This document shows positions 17,689 to 25,200 of a stretch of 38,086 nt of DNA, one piece after another (position 1 is the first letter of the stretch; each line of letters starts with the position of its first letter). The position numbers and the translations under genes were made by a program. The DNA is from Verrucomicrobiota bacterium (GTDB lineage Bacteria; Verrucomicrobiota; Kiritimatiellia; CAJWTS01), in the NCBI GenBank assembly GCA_027623315.1, contig JAQBYD010000039.1, forward strand, positions 1-38,086. Direction: 5' to 3'. The notes beneath the pieces are model-generated. The model ran no database searches and was not told the DNA's origin. It was given only the letters and a program-made list of their open reading frames with translations.

Positions 17689-18690
17689 ATGCGTACGACC
17701 CGGATTTCAGCGATTTTTCTCGTGTCAATCACCACCGCGATTGCCGTCTTGCCCGCAGCGGAATCGCCTGCAGCCGACGGCGGAGCTGAAACCGGCGATT
17801 TGGTCGTGAACACGGAAAAACGAGAAATCCGTATACGTGCTGTGATGGCGAATCTCGGCCGCTACGACGTACTGGGCGGTGCGGTCGAATATCTTTTGTG
17901 CGCGGCCTCCGGGAAAACCTACGAAGCACTCTTTGTCACGGACGTTGGTACCCAACAATTGTATGACGCCATACTCAAGCTCGGCGTACGTCCCGGCCAG
18001 CCGGCAGCGAATTTTGGCGATGCTGCGTACCGTATGCCGACGGGAGACACCGTGCGCATCATGATCGAATTCCTTAGCGACGGTAAACGGCTGCAGATGC
18101 CGGCGGCCTCCGTGGTGGTGGATACTGAGACCGGCAAGCCGCTGCCGGCTCTCGAGTGGCCGTTCACCGGTTCCAGCCCCGGGATTGATCCGGATACCGG
18201 GGACGCCGTGCTTCAGGCAATTCTGGTAAACAACCTGATCTCGCTGCATCACCGTGACGCGACCGTTCTTTTCCAGAACCCACTGCCGGGCGGTCGTGAC
18301 ACATTGCGCTATAAGCCGGACACTGCCCGATTGCCCGAAGCCGGTACGGAGATCACCCTGATTATCGCACCGACCCGGACCAGAGGGCCGCTGCATCGCC
18401 GCCGCCTGATCATCGAAGGCAGAGTTCAGCGTGTCGGCTACCGCGCGTTTGCTCAGCGTGCGGCGCGCTTGCTGCGCGTCAACGGATGGGTGCGTAATCG
18501 CAGCGATGGTTCGGTTGAGCTGGTTGCCGAAGGCGATGAGAGCAGTCTCGCATCTCTGGTCAAGAGTTTGAATAAAGGACCACGGGCGGCAATCGTGACG
18601 AAGGTGGACGCGGTTACCGGTTCAACGGAAGAGACCTTCTCGGATTTTGAGATTCGCCCCACCGTTAACATGGAAGACAACCAAGAATGA
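17689..18690 (+). CDS. Secreted YdjY domain-acylphosphatase fusion protein
   Basis: From ATG 17689 the product has 333 residues; the frame is open further upstream but that part is not protein-like. Residues 1-24 are a signal peptide (ISAIFLVSITTAIAVLPAA). Residues about 33-210 match the YdjY domain pattern: GGAVEYLLCAASGKTYEALF followed by VTDVGTQQLYDAILKLGVRP. Residues about 236-325 are an acylphosphatase domain (IEGRVQRVGYR, GWVRNRSDGSVELVAEG, NKGPRAAIV). Both catalytic residues are present, R252 and N270, with the family's 18-residue spacing. Acylphosphatases hydrolyse carboxyl-phosphate bonds and are normally small cytoplasmic proteins, so a secreted fusion is unusual. It overlaps the following FG-GAP gene by four bases (ATGA), indicating co-translation. 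There is no clear Shine-Dalgarno sequence. Confidence 0.85.
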   Translation: MRTTRISAIFLVSITTAIAVLPAAESPAADGGAETGDLVVNTEKREIRIRAVMANLGRYDVLGGAVEYLLCAASGKTYEALFVTDVGTQQLYDAILKLGVRPGQPAANFGDAAYRMPTGDTVRIMIEFLSDGKRLQMPAASVVVDTETGKPLPALEWPFTGSSPGIDPDTGDAVLQAILVNNLISLHHRDATVLFQNPLPGGRDTLRYKPDTARLPEAGTEITLIIAPTRTRGPLHRRRLIIEGRVQRVGYRAFAQRAARLLRVNGWVRNRSDGSVELVAEGDESSLASLVKSLNKGPRAAIVTKVDAVTGSTEETFSDFEIRPTVNMEDNQE

Positions 18691-21227
18691 TGCGCAACGT
18701 CAGGGCTTACACGAGAATAGATCGGCATCGGCTGGCGACAATCGCCGTCGTTGGTGTGCTGTGCCTGGTGGGCTTGGCACCCTCGGCAGACGGTGTCATC
18801 CGGGTGTTGTATACGCTGGAAAGTGTGATGGATCAGTCGACGGTGATCGTGGAAGGGGAGATCGTTGCCGTCGATGTGGCGAAACAAACCGCCGTGGCCA
18901 AGCTCACGCACAGCGTCAAAGGAGAGACGAAGTTCGCTCAGATCAAGATGAATTTTGCCGTCGGTCAAGAATGGTACCCCGAGGCCATCATGACGGTGCT
19001 GGAGGAAGGCAAGCCCATCCTGTTTTTCTATGCAGATTATCCAGATCAGAGATTCGACCTCGGCTGTCTGGCGCACGTCAACGGCATCTGGTTTCAAATT
19101 TTTGCCGCGCCCGGTCATGAGGAGAAGCAGTGGTGGACGTTTACCCATCTCGAGCCGTGGATGAACCGCACCTATCGCGGTACGACCCCGGAATTCATCC
19201 GTCTGGTCCGCGAGGTAATCGCGGGCACGCGCGAACCGCCGGCCCCGAATCCCGCGGAGAAGCCGCTGACCCGGGACATGTTTTTCGACAAAAAAACGGT
19301 TGCCGAGAAATCACCGGATCCTGTGTCCATCGATCCCAAGAGCATTGAGAAAAGCCGTAACTTTGTGCGCGCTCTGATTCTGCCGCATGACGGTGGCGAG
19401 GCCCGGGGCGTTTCCTGGGCTGATTTCGATGGCGACGGTGATCTGGATGTTCTGGTTTGTAGTACTCACCGCAATCGCCTTTATCGCAACGAGTCCGGTG
19501 AACTCGCCGATGTGACCGCAAAAGTGCAACTAAGAGGAGGCAGCCGCTGCGCCTCATGGGCCGACTATGACGGCGATGGCGATCTTGATCTCTTTTTATC
19601 CACCCCCGCATTGTGGACAAATGACGATGGCATATTCCGCGACGACAGCGGGCAACTGCCGAAGCTCGGAGCGATGAATACCGAAGGTGCCGGCTGGATC
19701 GATGCCGACGGAGACGGGCACCCCGACTTGCTCCTCAGTAACGGAGCCAGCGGCATCCATCTGTTCCTCAACACTCGAAAGAAAACGGACCGCTTCATAA
19801 ATGCAACCGCGGATTGGAGCTTGGGCCACGACGGGCCGGGCGTGGGTAACGGCGACTTTCTATCCATGGCGGATTTCGATGGCGATGGATTCACGGATTT
19901 CCTTTACAATTATGGCAACGGAGTACTGGTTCGTAATCGTGACGGCGAGGGTTTTGAACAGCTGACTAGCGCCGGCCTGCAGTTTCAGGCGCTGGATGCG
20001 CACAAGATCGGCACCGCCGTCGGCGATTTCGACAACGACGGCGACATGGATATCTTCGTGCCGCAGCAAGGCAAATCCCGCCTGTTCCGCAATAACAACG
20101 ATTCCACCTTTACCGACGTGATCGCCGCCTCCGGCGACTTGGCGCAGATGAGCGGCAACGCGCGCACTTCGGCCTGGGGGGATTTTGATAACGACGGCGA
20201 TCAGGATCTGGTGGTTGGCTTTAGCGACCAACGGGCCCGTCTGTTTATGAATTCGGCGGACGGCCGCTTTACTGACTTTTCCGAACTGTCCGGAATTTCC
20301 ATGTTTGCGTCCACGCGCAACGCCACCGGCCTCGCACCTGCGGATTGGGACGGGGATGGGGATCTGGACCTGCTTGTGAACAGCGATGACGCCGCCGCCG
20401 CGATACTGATTAACCAGCCGCCCCCGGCAAAGACGCCCCACTCGACGCTGCAGCTGAGACTACCCCGCGGCACTGCGCCCGGTGCGTTGGTGCGGGTCTA
20501 TGATGCGGCCGACAACATCGTCGCGTCCCGGTTGCTCGGGTTGGTACAGAACTTCTCTTCTCAAACTCCACCCCACGCATCATTCTCCGTCGTACCCGGC
20601 CGTTATGGGATGGTCGTGCTGTTTACGAACGGTGAGGTGATTGAGAAACAATTGGACACCACGTCGTCTGCGCAGGTGACCTGGGACATGCGTGACCGTT
20701 TGGATAACCAGAAAAATCAGAGGAATGACAGAGTCGCGCGGCAACCCATTCTATCCGCCCATGCTGAAGAGTGGGCTTATGCCGCAGCGTCCGACGTTCA
20801 TGACGATGCATGGAAGGAGGCGAAATATCAGCCAACCGATGTCTGGAGAACCGGCAAGGCGCCGCTGGGTTACGGTGAAGCGTGGATTCGCGAGAAACAG
20901 GGAACTCTTATCGATCTCAAGGAACAGAACCTTTGTCTGCGCCATGTCTTTACCGTCGACAAGGCGGCACTCGGCGAATCGGATAAGTTCAATTTGTTGA
21001 TCGCTTCCGATGACTCAGCGAAGGTGTGGATCAACGGTATCCAAGTGGACAGCGATGACGGCAATCACGAGGCCAAGTACTGGAACCGCACCGTGGACCT
21101 TCCCGCGGGGCGTTTGCACCCCGGCACCAATGTCATTGCGGTGATGCTCCACAACCATCTGGGCAGCAGCGACGTCGTCTGGGATGTACAACTCGAGTCC
21201 GCCGCCCGGATTAGGGCCAGCCCTTAA
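18687..21227 (+). CDS. Secreted FG-GAP/VCBS repeat protein
   Basis: The start is ATG 18687, overlapping the previous stop; ATG 18690 is equally possible. The product has about 846 residues. A signal peptide (LATIAVVGVLCLVGLAPSADG) is followed by a domain at about 40-160 that contains ILFFYADYPDQRFDLG and a following WMNRTYRGTTPEFI. Residues about 230-590 carry at least six FG-GAP repeats with calcium-binding loops (WADFDGDGDLDVLV, WADYDGDGDLDLFL, MADFDGDGFTDFLY, GDFDNDGDMDIFV, GDFDNDGDQDLVV, ADWDGDGDLDLLV), which should form a seven- or eight-bladed propeller. The C terminus (about 690-840) resembles a galactose-binding-type jelly roll (FNLLIASDDSAKVWINGIQV). The protein encoded at 34440-36326 shares the plan of N-terminal domain plus FG-GAP repeats. 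It is likely an exported binding protein; the ligand is unknown. Confidence 0.87.
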   Translation: MMRNVRAYTRIDRHRLATIAVVGVLCLVGLAPSADGVIRVLYTLESVMDQSTVIVEGEIVAVDVAKQTAVAKLTHSVKGETKFAQIKMNFAVGQEWYPEAIMTVLEEGKPILFFYADYPDQRFDLGCLAHVNGIWFQIFAAPGHEEKQWWTFTHLEPWMNRTYRGTTPEFIRLVREVIAGTREPPAPNPAEKPLTRDMFFDKKTVAEKSPDPVSIDPKSIEKSRNFVRALILPHDGGEARGVSWADFDGDGDLDVLVCSTHRNRLYRNESGELADVTAKVQLRGGSRCASWADYDGDGDLDLFLSTPALWTNDDGIFRDDSGQLPKLGAMNTEGAGWIDADGDGHPDLLLSNGASGIHLFLNTRKKTDRFINATADWSLGHDGPGVGNGDFLSMADFDGDGFTDFLYNYGNGVLVRNRDGEGFEQLTSAGLQFQALDAHKIGTAVGDFDNDGDMDIFVPQQGKSRLFRNNNDSTFTDVIAASGDLAQMSGNARTSAWGDFDNDGDQDLVVGFSDQRARLFMNSADGRFTDFSELSGISMFASTRNATGLAPADWDGDGDLDLLVNSDDAAAAILINQPPPAKTPHSTLQLRLPRGTAPGALVRVYDAADNIVASRLLGLVQNFSSQTPPHASFSVVPGRYGMVVLFTNGEVIEKQLDTTSSAQVTWDMRDRLDNQKNQRNDRVARQPILSAHAEEWAYAAASDVHDDAWKEAKYQPTDVWRTGKAPLGYGEAWIREKQGTLIDLKEQNLCLRHVFTVDKAALGESDKFNLLIASDDSAKVWINGIQVDSDDGNHEAKYWNRTVDLPAGRLHPGTNVIAVMLHNHLGSSDVVWDVQLESAARIRASP

Positions 21228-21228
21228 C

Positions 21229-21308
21229 CCGGACCGGCTGAAGCCGGAACTACAAACCTTACGATGCGCTCGAAAACCAGTTCGTAGTTCCGCCTTTAGG
21301 CGGTCCGG
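21229..21308. repeat. REP/BIME-like double palindrome
   Basis: Bases 21229-21257 pair with 21280-21308 as a 29-bp inverted repeat with four mismatches. Each arm also contains its own hairpin: CCGGCT-GA-AGCCGG on the left and CCGCCT-TT-AGGCGG on the right. Two of the four mismatches are compensating changes that keep each arm's own hairpin, so the small hairpins are conserved structures. The element begins right after the FG-GAP stop codon and ends where a broken gene remnant starts. Confidence 0.85.
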
Positions 21309-21503
21309 TATGTGCAGAGCAAAGCGACTGGACTCTACGCGGGACATGTGGAGAATCGCTTCTCGCACGTTTTCTCGGGGCACCTGCACGCGCCGTACGT
21401 TGTCCCGCACGGCCGAATGACCTGCTACATTTTGGGACAGCATGGCGCCACCGTCATCGATGTTGGCGCGAATGGGATTGAAACACAGGCGATTACGATA
21501 TGA
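21309..21503 (+). pseudogene. 3' remnant of a probable calcineurin-like metallophosphoesterase gene
   Basis: The frame ending at TGA 21503 encodes about 64 residues with no credible start. It includes VFSGHLHAPYV, where GHLH fits the GHxH metal-binding motif near the C terminus of calcineurin-like phosphoesterases. It is followed by TCYILGQHGATVIDVG and a plausible natural C terminus. The N-terminal metal-binding motifs (DxH, GDxxD, GNHE) are absent. The similarity begins exactly where the adjacent palindromic repeat ends, so the upstream part of the gene was probably lost by recombination at the repeat. An in-frame GTG at 21312 exists but lacks a ribosome-binding site. Confidence 0.5.
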
Positions 21504-21563
21504 CGACCTGACACCTCAGGATGCTTCATCGATCTGCGGTGAAACCTCGTGAGCAAATAAGCG

Positions 21564-24500
21564 ATGATCAGAAAGCAAAGCAAACACGGAATCGCGCGGG
21601 TGCCGTCCGCGCTGGGCGCAGTAGCCATCATGGCGGCATGGATGGCGGGCGGCCTGGACGCGTTGGCCGCTGAGTCGGCGGCGAATGCACGAGCCTGGAC
21701 CGGCGCTGTGAGTGCGAAGTGGGCCGACGGCGGGAACTGGTCCGGCGGCGCGGTGCCGGGTGCGGCGGACGATGTTGTGATTGAAGGCGGCAAGTTCCAG
21801 CCTGTGATGGACCTCACGAATGGTGCAGTGACCATCAAGTCTTTGACCATTGGCAGCAAGGCGGCGGCCGCGACGCTGACCTTTGCCAACGGCGACGTCA
21901 CGGACAAGATTCTGATCGTCAAAGGCGACGTGACCGTCGGCACGAATGGGGTGCTGACCCATGCGAACGAGACGGCCACCGGAACCGCCGTGGGCGACGA
22001 GACGCAACGACTATGCCTGGAGATCGGCGGCAACCTGACGATTGGCGCGGGCGGCGCCATTCGGGTGGCGGGTTGCGGGTACGGCAAGGGCGCCGGTCCG
22101 TACAAATCCAACGCCTCTTCGGGCGGCGTGCATGGAGGAGAGGGCGGGTTTGGAGAAAAGGAAGGAAGAACGACGACGACTCCGACCTACGGTTCGGTGT
22201 CGAACCCTGTGACCGCGGGCGGCGGATGCGCTTACTATTGTGCTGGCGGCGGGGTGGCGGTTATTCGTGCGGCCGGCCGGGTGGCCGTAGACGGTGTGAT
22301 CGATGCCACCGGCGGCAGTGGCCAGGGCGGCGGCGGTGCGGGCGGCTCGGTGAATATCCGGGCCGGCGAGCTGTCGGGCAACGGGAGCATCTCGGCGAGA
22401 GGCGGAGACGGGGTCCAAAACAACGGTGGCGGTGGTGGCGGCGGGGGGCGCATCGCTGTCGTGCTGACGAAAGCCGCAACCTTTGGCAGCGTTACGATGA
22501 GCGCCGCGGGTGGAGTCGGCGGCGGAAAGAGTCTGGGGTATGGCGCGGCTGGAACGATTTACCTGCAAGGCACCGGTCAGGCAGCCGGCCGGCTTGTCGT
22601 TTCGAATCCTCCACTGGTCGGAGTGGCAGGCGCGCGAACCCTGATCGGCCCGGAAGTGACCGGCGACATTCCGGCAGAGGTACGGGTGCTGGATCGCGCC
22701 CGCTACGTGGTGACGCGCGATACGAGTGTGGTGCTCGACAACAACAGCCTCTGGCGGCACTTCGAGGTGCAGCGCTGCGCCACCGTGCGCACCGATGACG
22801 GCAAGTTAGAACCCTGGGACCTCCAGCCGCTGACCGGGCGCAAGCACACCTGGCCGACAGTGGAGCCAAAGCCCGCCGTTTCGACCGCGCCATCCACGTT
22901 GCCGGCGGTGGACTGGGCCGGTCTGGCCATGGACGACAGCACCTGGCCGCGCGTGCGCTTGCCTAGCCCGGTTCCGCATCACAGTCAGGGGGGGACCGGC
23001 AGGCGCCCCCAAAACCGAGAGGGCGCCACGGCGGCCCTGCTCGTGCGCGGCAAGTTCGAAGTCAGGAATCCCGCGGAGGTCAAGTCGTGTCGTCTCTCCC
23101 TGGACTATTGGGGTGGCGTCGTGGTTTATGTCAACGGCAAGGAAGTGCTCCGCCGCCATGTGGCGGGTGACAAGCCGGATCTCCTTGCCCTGGCCGAAGA
23201 CTATCCGAAGGAGGTGTTCGGGAGTGATGCGTGTGATCGGTCCGCCCGTGAGATCAGCATACCTGTGGCGCTGCTGCGGTCGGGCGTGAACGTGGTGGCC
23301 ATCGAGGTGCATGCTGCTCCGTACCCCCGGGCTGCTGTCAAGGCGCTCGAATCGCCAGAAGGTGCGAGTGGTTGCTGGGATCCCATTGCACTGTTCAGCG
23401 TACAGATGTCCGTCTCGCCCGCTGCCGCCGTGGTGGCTAACGTGGCGCGGCCCGCGGGCATCCGGATCTGGAACTGCGCGCCCTACGATACGGTCAGCGT
23501 GTTCGACTACGGCGATCCGTGCGAGAGCCTGCGCCCCGTCGTTATCCACGCTGCGCGCAACAGCGTCTTCTCCGGCCGGCTGATGGTCAGTTCCGATCAG
23601 ACGATCAAGGGGTTGCAGGCGACGGTGTCGGATTTGGCGCAGGGAAAGGCTGGCGCCAGTCTCCCCGCCTCCGCCATCCAGGTGCGCTATGCCGTGCCGG
23701 TCGTGAGCGGCAAATCCTCGGTCCCTCCACATCGCTTCGATGGTCTGCTCGATGCCATTCCGGCGGAGATCCCGGTGAGCCAGGCCCCGGCCCCGATGGA
23801 GAACTTTCGCGGCCGGCTGGACCGGAAGTCCTTGATTCCCGGCGCAGTGGCGCCGCTGTGGTTTACGGTGCGGGTGCCCCGGGAGGCCAAGCCGGGAGTC
23901 TACGAGGGGCGCATCACGATCAGCACCGAGGGGCTTCCGCCGACCAACATCCCCTTGCGCGTGAGCGTTGGCGACTGGGCCATGCCGGATCCCAAGGATT
24001 TCCGCATGCACAACTTTGCCTACAACGATCCTGAGACGGTGGCCGGGCTGTATGGGGTGCCGCTCTGGTCGGATCGGCATCTCGAGCTGCAGGGGCGTTC
24101 GCAAGCGCTGATGGCCGAGGCGGGTTCGCGACAGGTCTTTGCCAACCTCTGCCCCGGCGCTCTGGAAAATTCCGAGGGGTTGGTCCGCTGGATCAAGCAG
24201 GCGGACGGCAGTTTTAAGCACGACTTCACCGTTTTCGACAAGTATCTGGACATGGTTGCCAAGTCTGTCGGCAAGCCCTTTCCGTTGCGTCTGAACTGCT
24301 GGCGGGAGCTTGGCGGGGGCCAGAAGAAAGAAAGGTGGGTGTCGCTCATCGATCCGGCCACGGGCAAGATCGAACGCCTCAAGCAGCCGGACCTCGATAC
24401 CCCTGAGGCACTGGCCTTGTGGAAGCCGGTCTTCGACGAGGTGCTCACGAAGATCAAGGCCCGCGGCTGGCTGGATGTGACGGCCCTGGGCTGGATCGCC

Positions 24501-25160
24501 GGTCAGGGCGGTCCGACCGAGGATGTCGTCGCGCTCGCCAAGCAACTCTGGCCCGATGCCGTCTGGGGGATTCTGGCTCACAACATGGCCCGGACTTGGA
24601 AAGACGGATCCAATCCCTGGGTCAAGTTGCGCTACGCCCATACGTGCTACAGCTACGGCTTTCCTTCCGTCCGCGGCTATCGCGAACTGCTGCAGCCGCA
24701 GTCCGTCGTTCTCTGCAACTCGTACCGCTGGTGTTGGAACGACAGCACGCCGTTGAACGACCAGCGTCGGGTTGGCGAAGACATCATCCTGTCGGGGCGC
24801 GACGGTGTCAGCGATTTCGGCGTCAACGGCGGCGGAATCTCCTGGCCGGGCGGACCGGGCGTCTCGCAGATGGCCATGCTGTATCCCGGCCCCGACGGGC
24901 CGGTGGCCACCGAGCGCTTCGAGATGTTCCGCGAGGGTGTGGAACTGGCGGAGGCGCTGATCTTCATCGAGCGTGCCATCCAGGAGAAGAAGCTGAGCCC
25001 GGAACTCCAGCAGCGCGCCGAGAAGGCACTGGAAGCGCGTAGCAATGCGTTCATCAAGGACTGGTTCAGCATCCGCGACATGCCCGGCGCCGAGGAGGAC
25101 GCTAAGCTACTGGGTCTGACTGGCGAGGTGGCGCGGGAGATGGGGAGAGAGAAGAAGTAG
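21564..25160 (+). CDS. Secreted DUF4091 protein with N-terminal glycine-rich beta-helix-like module
   Basis: The 1,198-residue protein starts with a signal peptide (SALGAVAIMAAWMAGGLDALAA). Residues about 40-390 form a module found at the start of many PVC surface proteins: WADGGNWSGGAVPGAADDVV, then beta-strand repeats and glycine-rich loops (GGSGQGGGGAGG, NNGGGGGGGGRIAVVL). From about residue 395 it matches the next gene all the way to the end. That common part has a jelly-roll-like region (VVYVNGKEVLRRHV), a beta domain (APLWFTVRVPREAKPGVYEG) and a C-terminal DUF4091 domain of TIM-barrel type (residues about 800-1190; WKPVFDEVLTKIKARGW, YSYGFPSVRGYR, MFREGVELAEALIFIERAI). DUF4091 is thought to be glycan-related, but no enzyme activity is established for it as far as I know. 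No Shine-Dalgarno sequence is obvious before the ATG. Confidence 0.85.
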   Translation: MIRKQSKHGIARVPSALGAVAIMAAWMAGGLDALAAESAANARAWTGAVSAKWADGGNWSGGAVPGAADDVVIEGGKFQPVMDLTNGAVTIKSLTIGSKAAAATLTFANGDVTDKILIVKGDVTVGTNGVLTHANETATGTAVGDETQRLCLEIGGNLTIGAGGAIRVAGCGYGKGAGPYKSNASSGGVHGGEGGFGEKEGRTTTTPTYGSVSNPVTAGGGCAYYCAGGGVAVIRAAGRVAVDGVIDATGGSGQGGGGAGGSVNIRAGELSGNGSISARGGDGVQNNGGGGGGGGRIAVVLTKAATFGSVTMSAAGGVGGGKSLGYGAAGTIYLQGTGQAAGRLVVSNPPLVGVAGARTLIGPEVTGDIPAEVRVLDRARYVVTRDTSVVLDNNSLWRHFEVQRCATVRTDDGKLEPWDLQPLTGRKHTWPTVEPKPAVSTAPSTLPAVDWAGLAMDDSTWPRVRLPSPVPHHSQGGTGRRPQNREGATAALLVRGKFEVRNPAEVKSCRLSLDYWGGVVVYVNGKEVLRRHVAGDKPDLLALAEDYPKEVFGSDACDRSAREISIPVALLRSGVNVVAIEVHAAPYPRAAVKALESPEGASGCWDPIALFSVQMSVSPAAAVVANVARPAGIRIWNCAPYDTVSVFDYGDPCESLRPVVIHAARNSVFSGRLMVSSDQTIKGLQATVSDLAQGKAGASLPASAIQVRYAVPVVSGKSSVPPHRFDGLLDAIPAEIPVSQAPAPMENFRGRLDRKSLIPGAVAPLWFTVRVPREAKPGVYEGRITISTEGLPPTNIPLRVSVGDWAMPDPKDFRMHNFAYNDPETVAGLYGVPLWSDRHLELQGRSQALMAEAGSRQVFANLCPGALENSEGLVRWIKQADGSFKHDFTVFDKYLDMVAKSVGKPFPLRLNCWRELGGGQKKERWVSLIDPATGKIERLKQPDLDTPEALALWKPVFDEVLTKIKARGWLDVTALGWIAGQGGPTEDVVALAKQLWPDAVWGILAHNMARTWKDGSNPWVKLRYAHTCYSYGFPSVRGYRELLQPQSVVLCNSYRWCWNDSTPLNDQRRVGEDIILSGRDGVSDFGVNGGGISWPGGPGVSQMAMLYPGPDGPVATERFEMFREGVELAEALIFIERAIQEKKLSPELQQRAEKALEARSNAFIKDWFSIRDMPGAEEDAKLLGLTGEVAREMGREKK

Positions 25161-25200
25161 GAAGTGTTCAGTATTCAGATTGAGAAGAAGGAGCAAGCGG
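25161..25200. other. Short spacer with a ribosome-binding site before the second DUF4091 gene
   Basis: The 40-base gap contains GTTCAGTATTCAG (25166-25178), a short near-duplicate tract, and AGGAG at 25189-25193. The AGGAG is seven bases before CTG 25201, the optimal spacing, whereas the upstream TTG at 25180 has none. Confidence 0.55.

Noticed and set aside
22425..22448. GGTGGC-rich tract as a separate tandem repeat or regulatory element
   Set aside because: It encodes the glycine-rich loop of the first DUF4091 protein and fits its reading frame.
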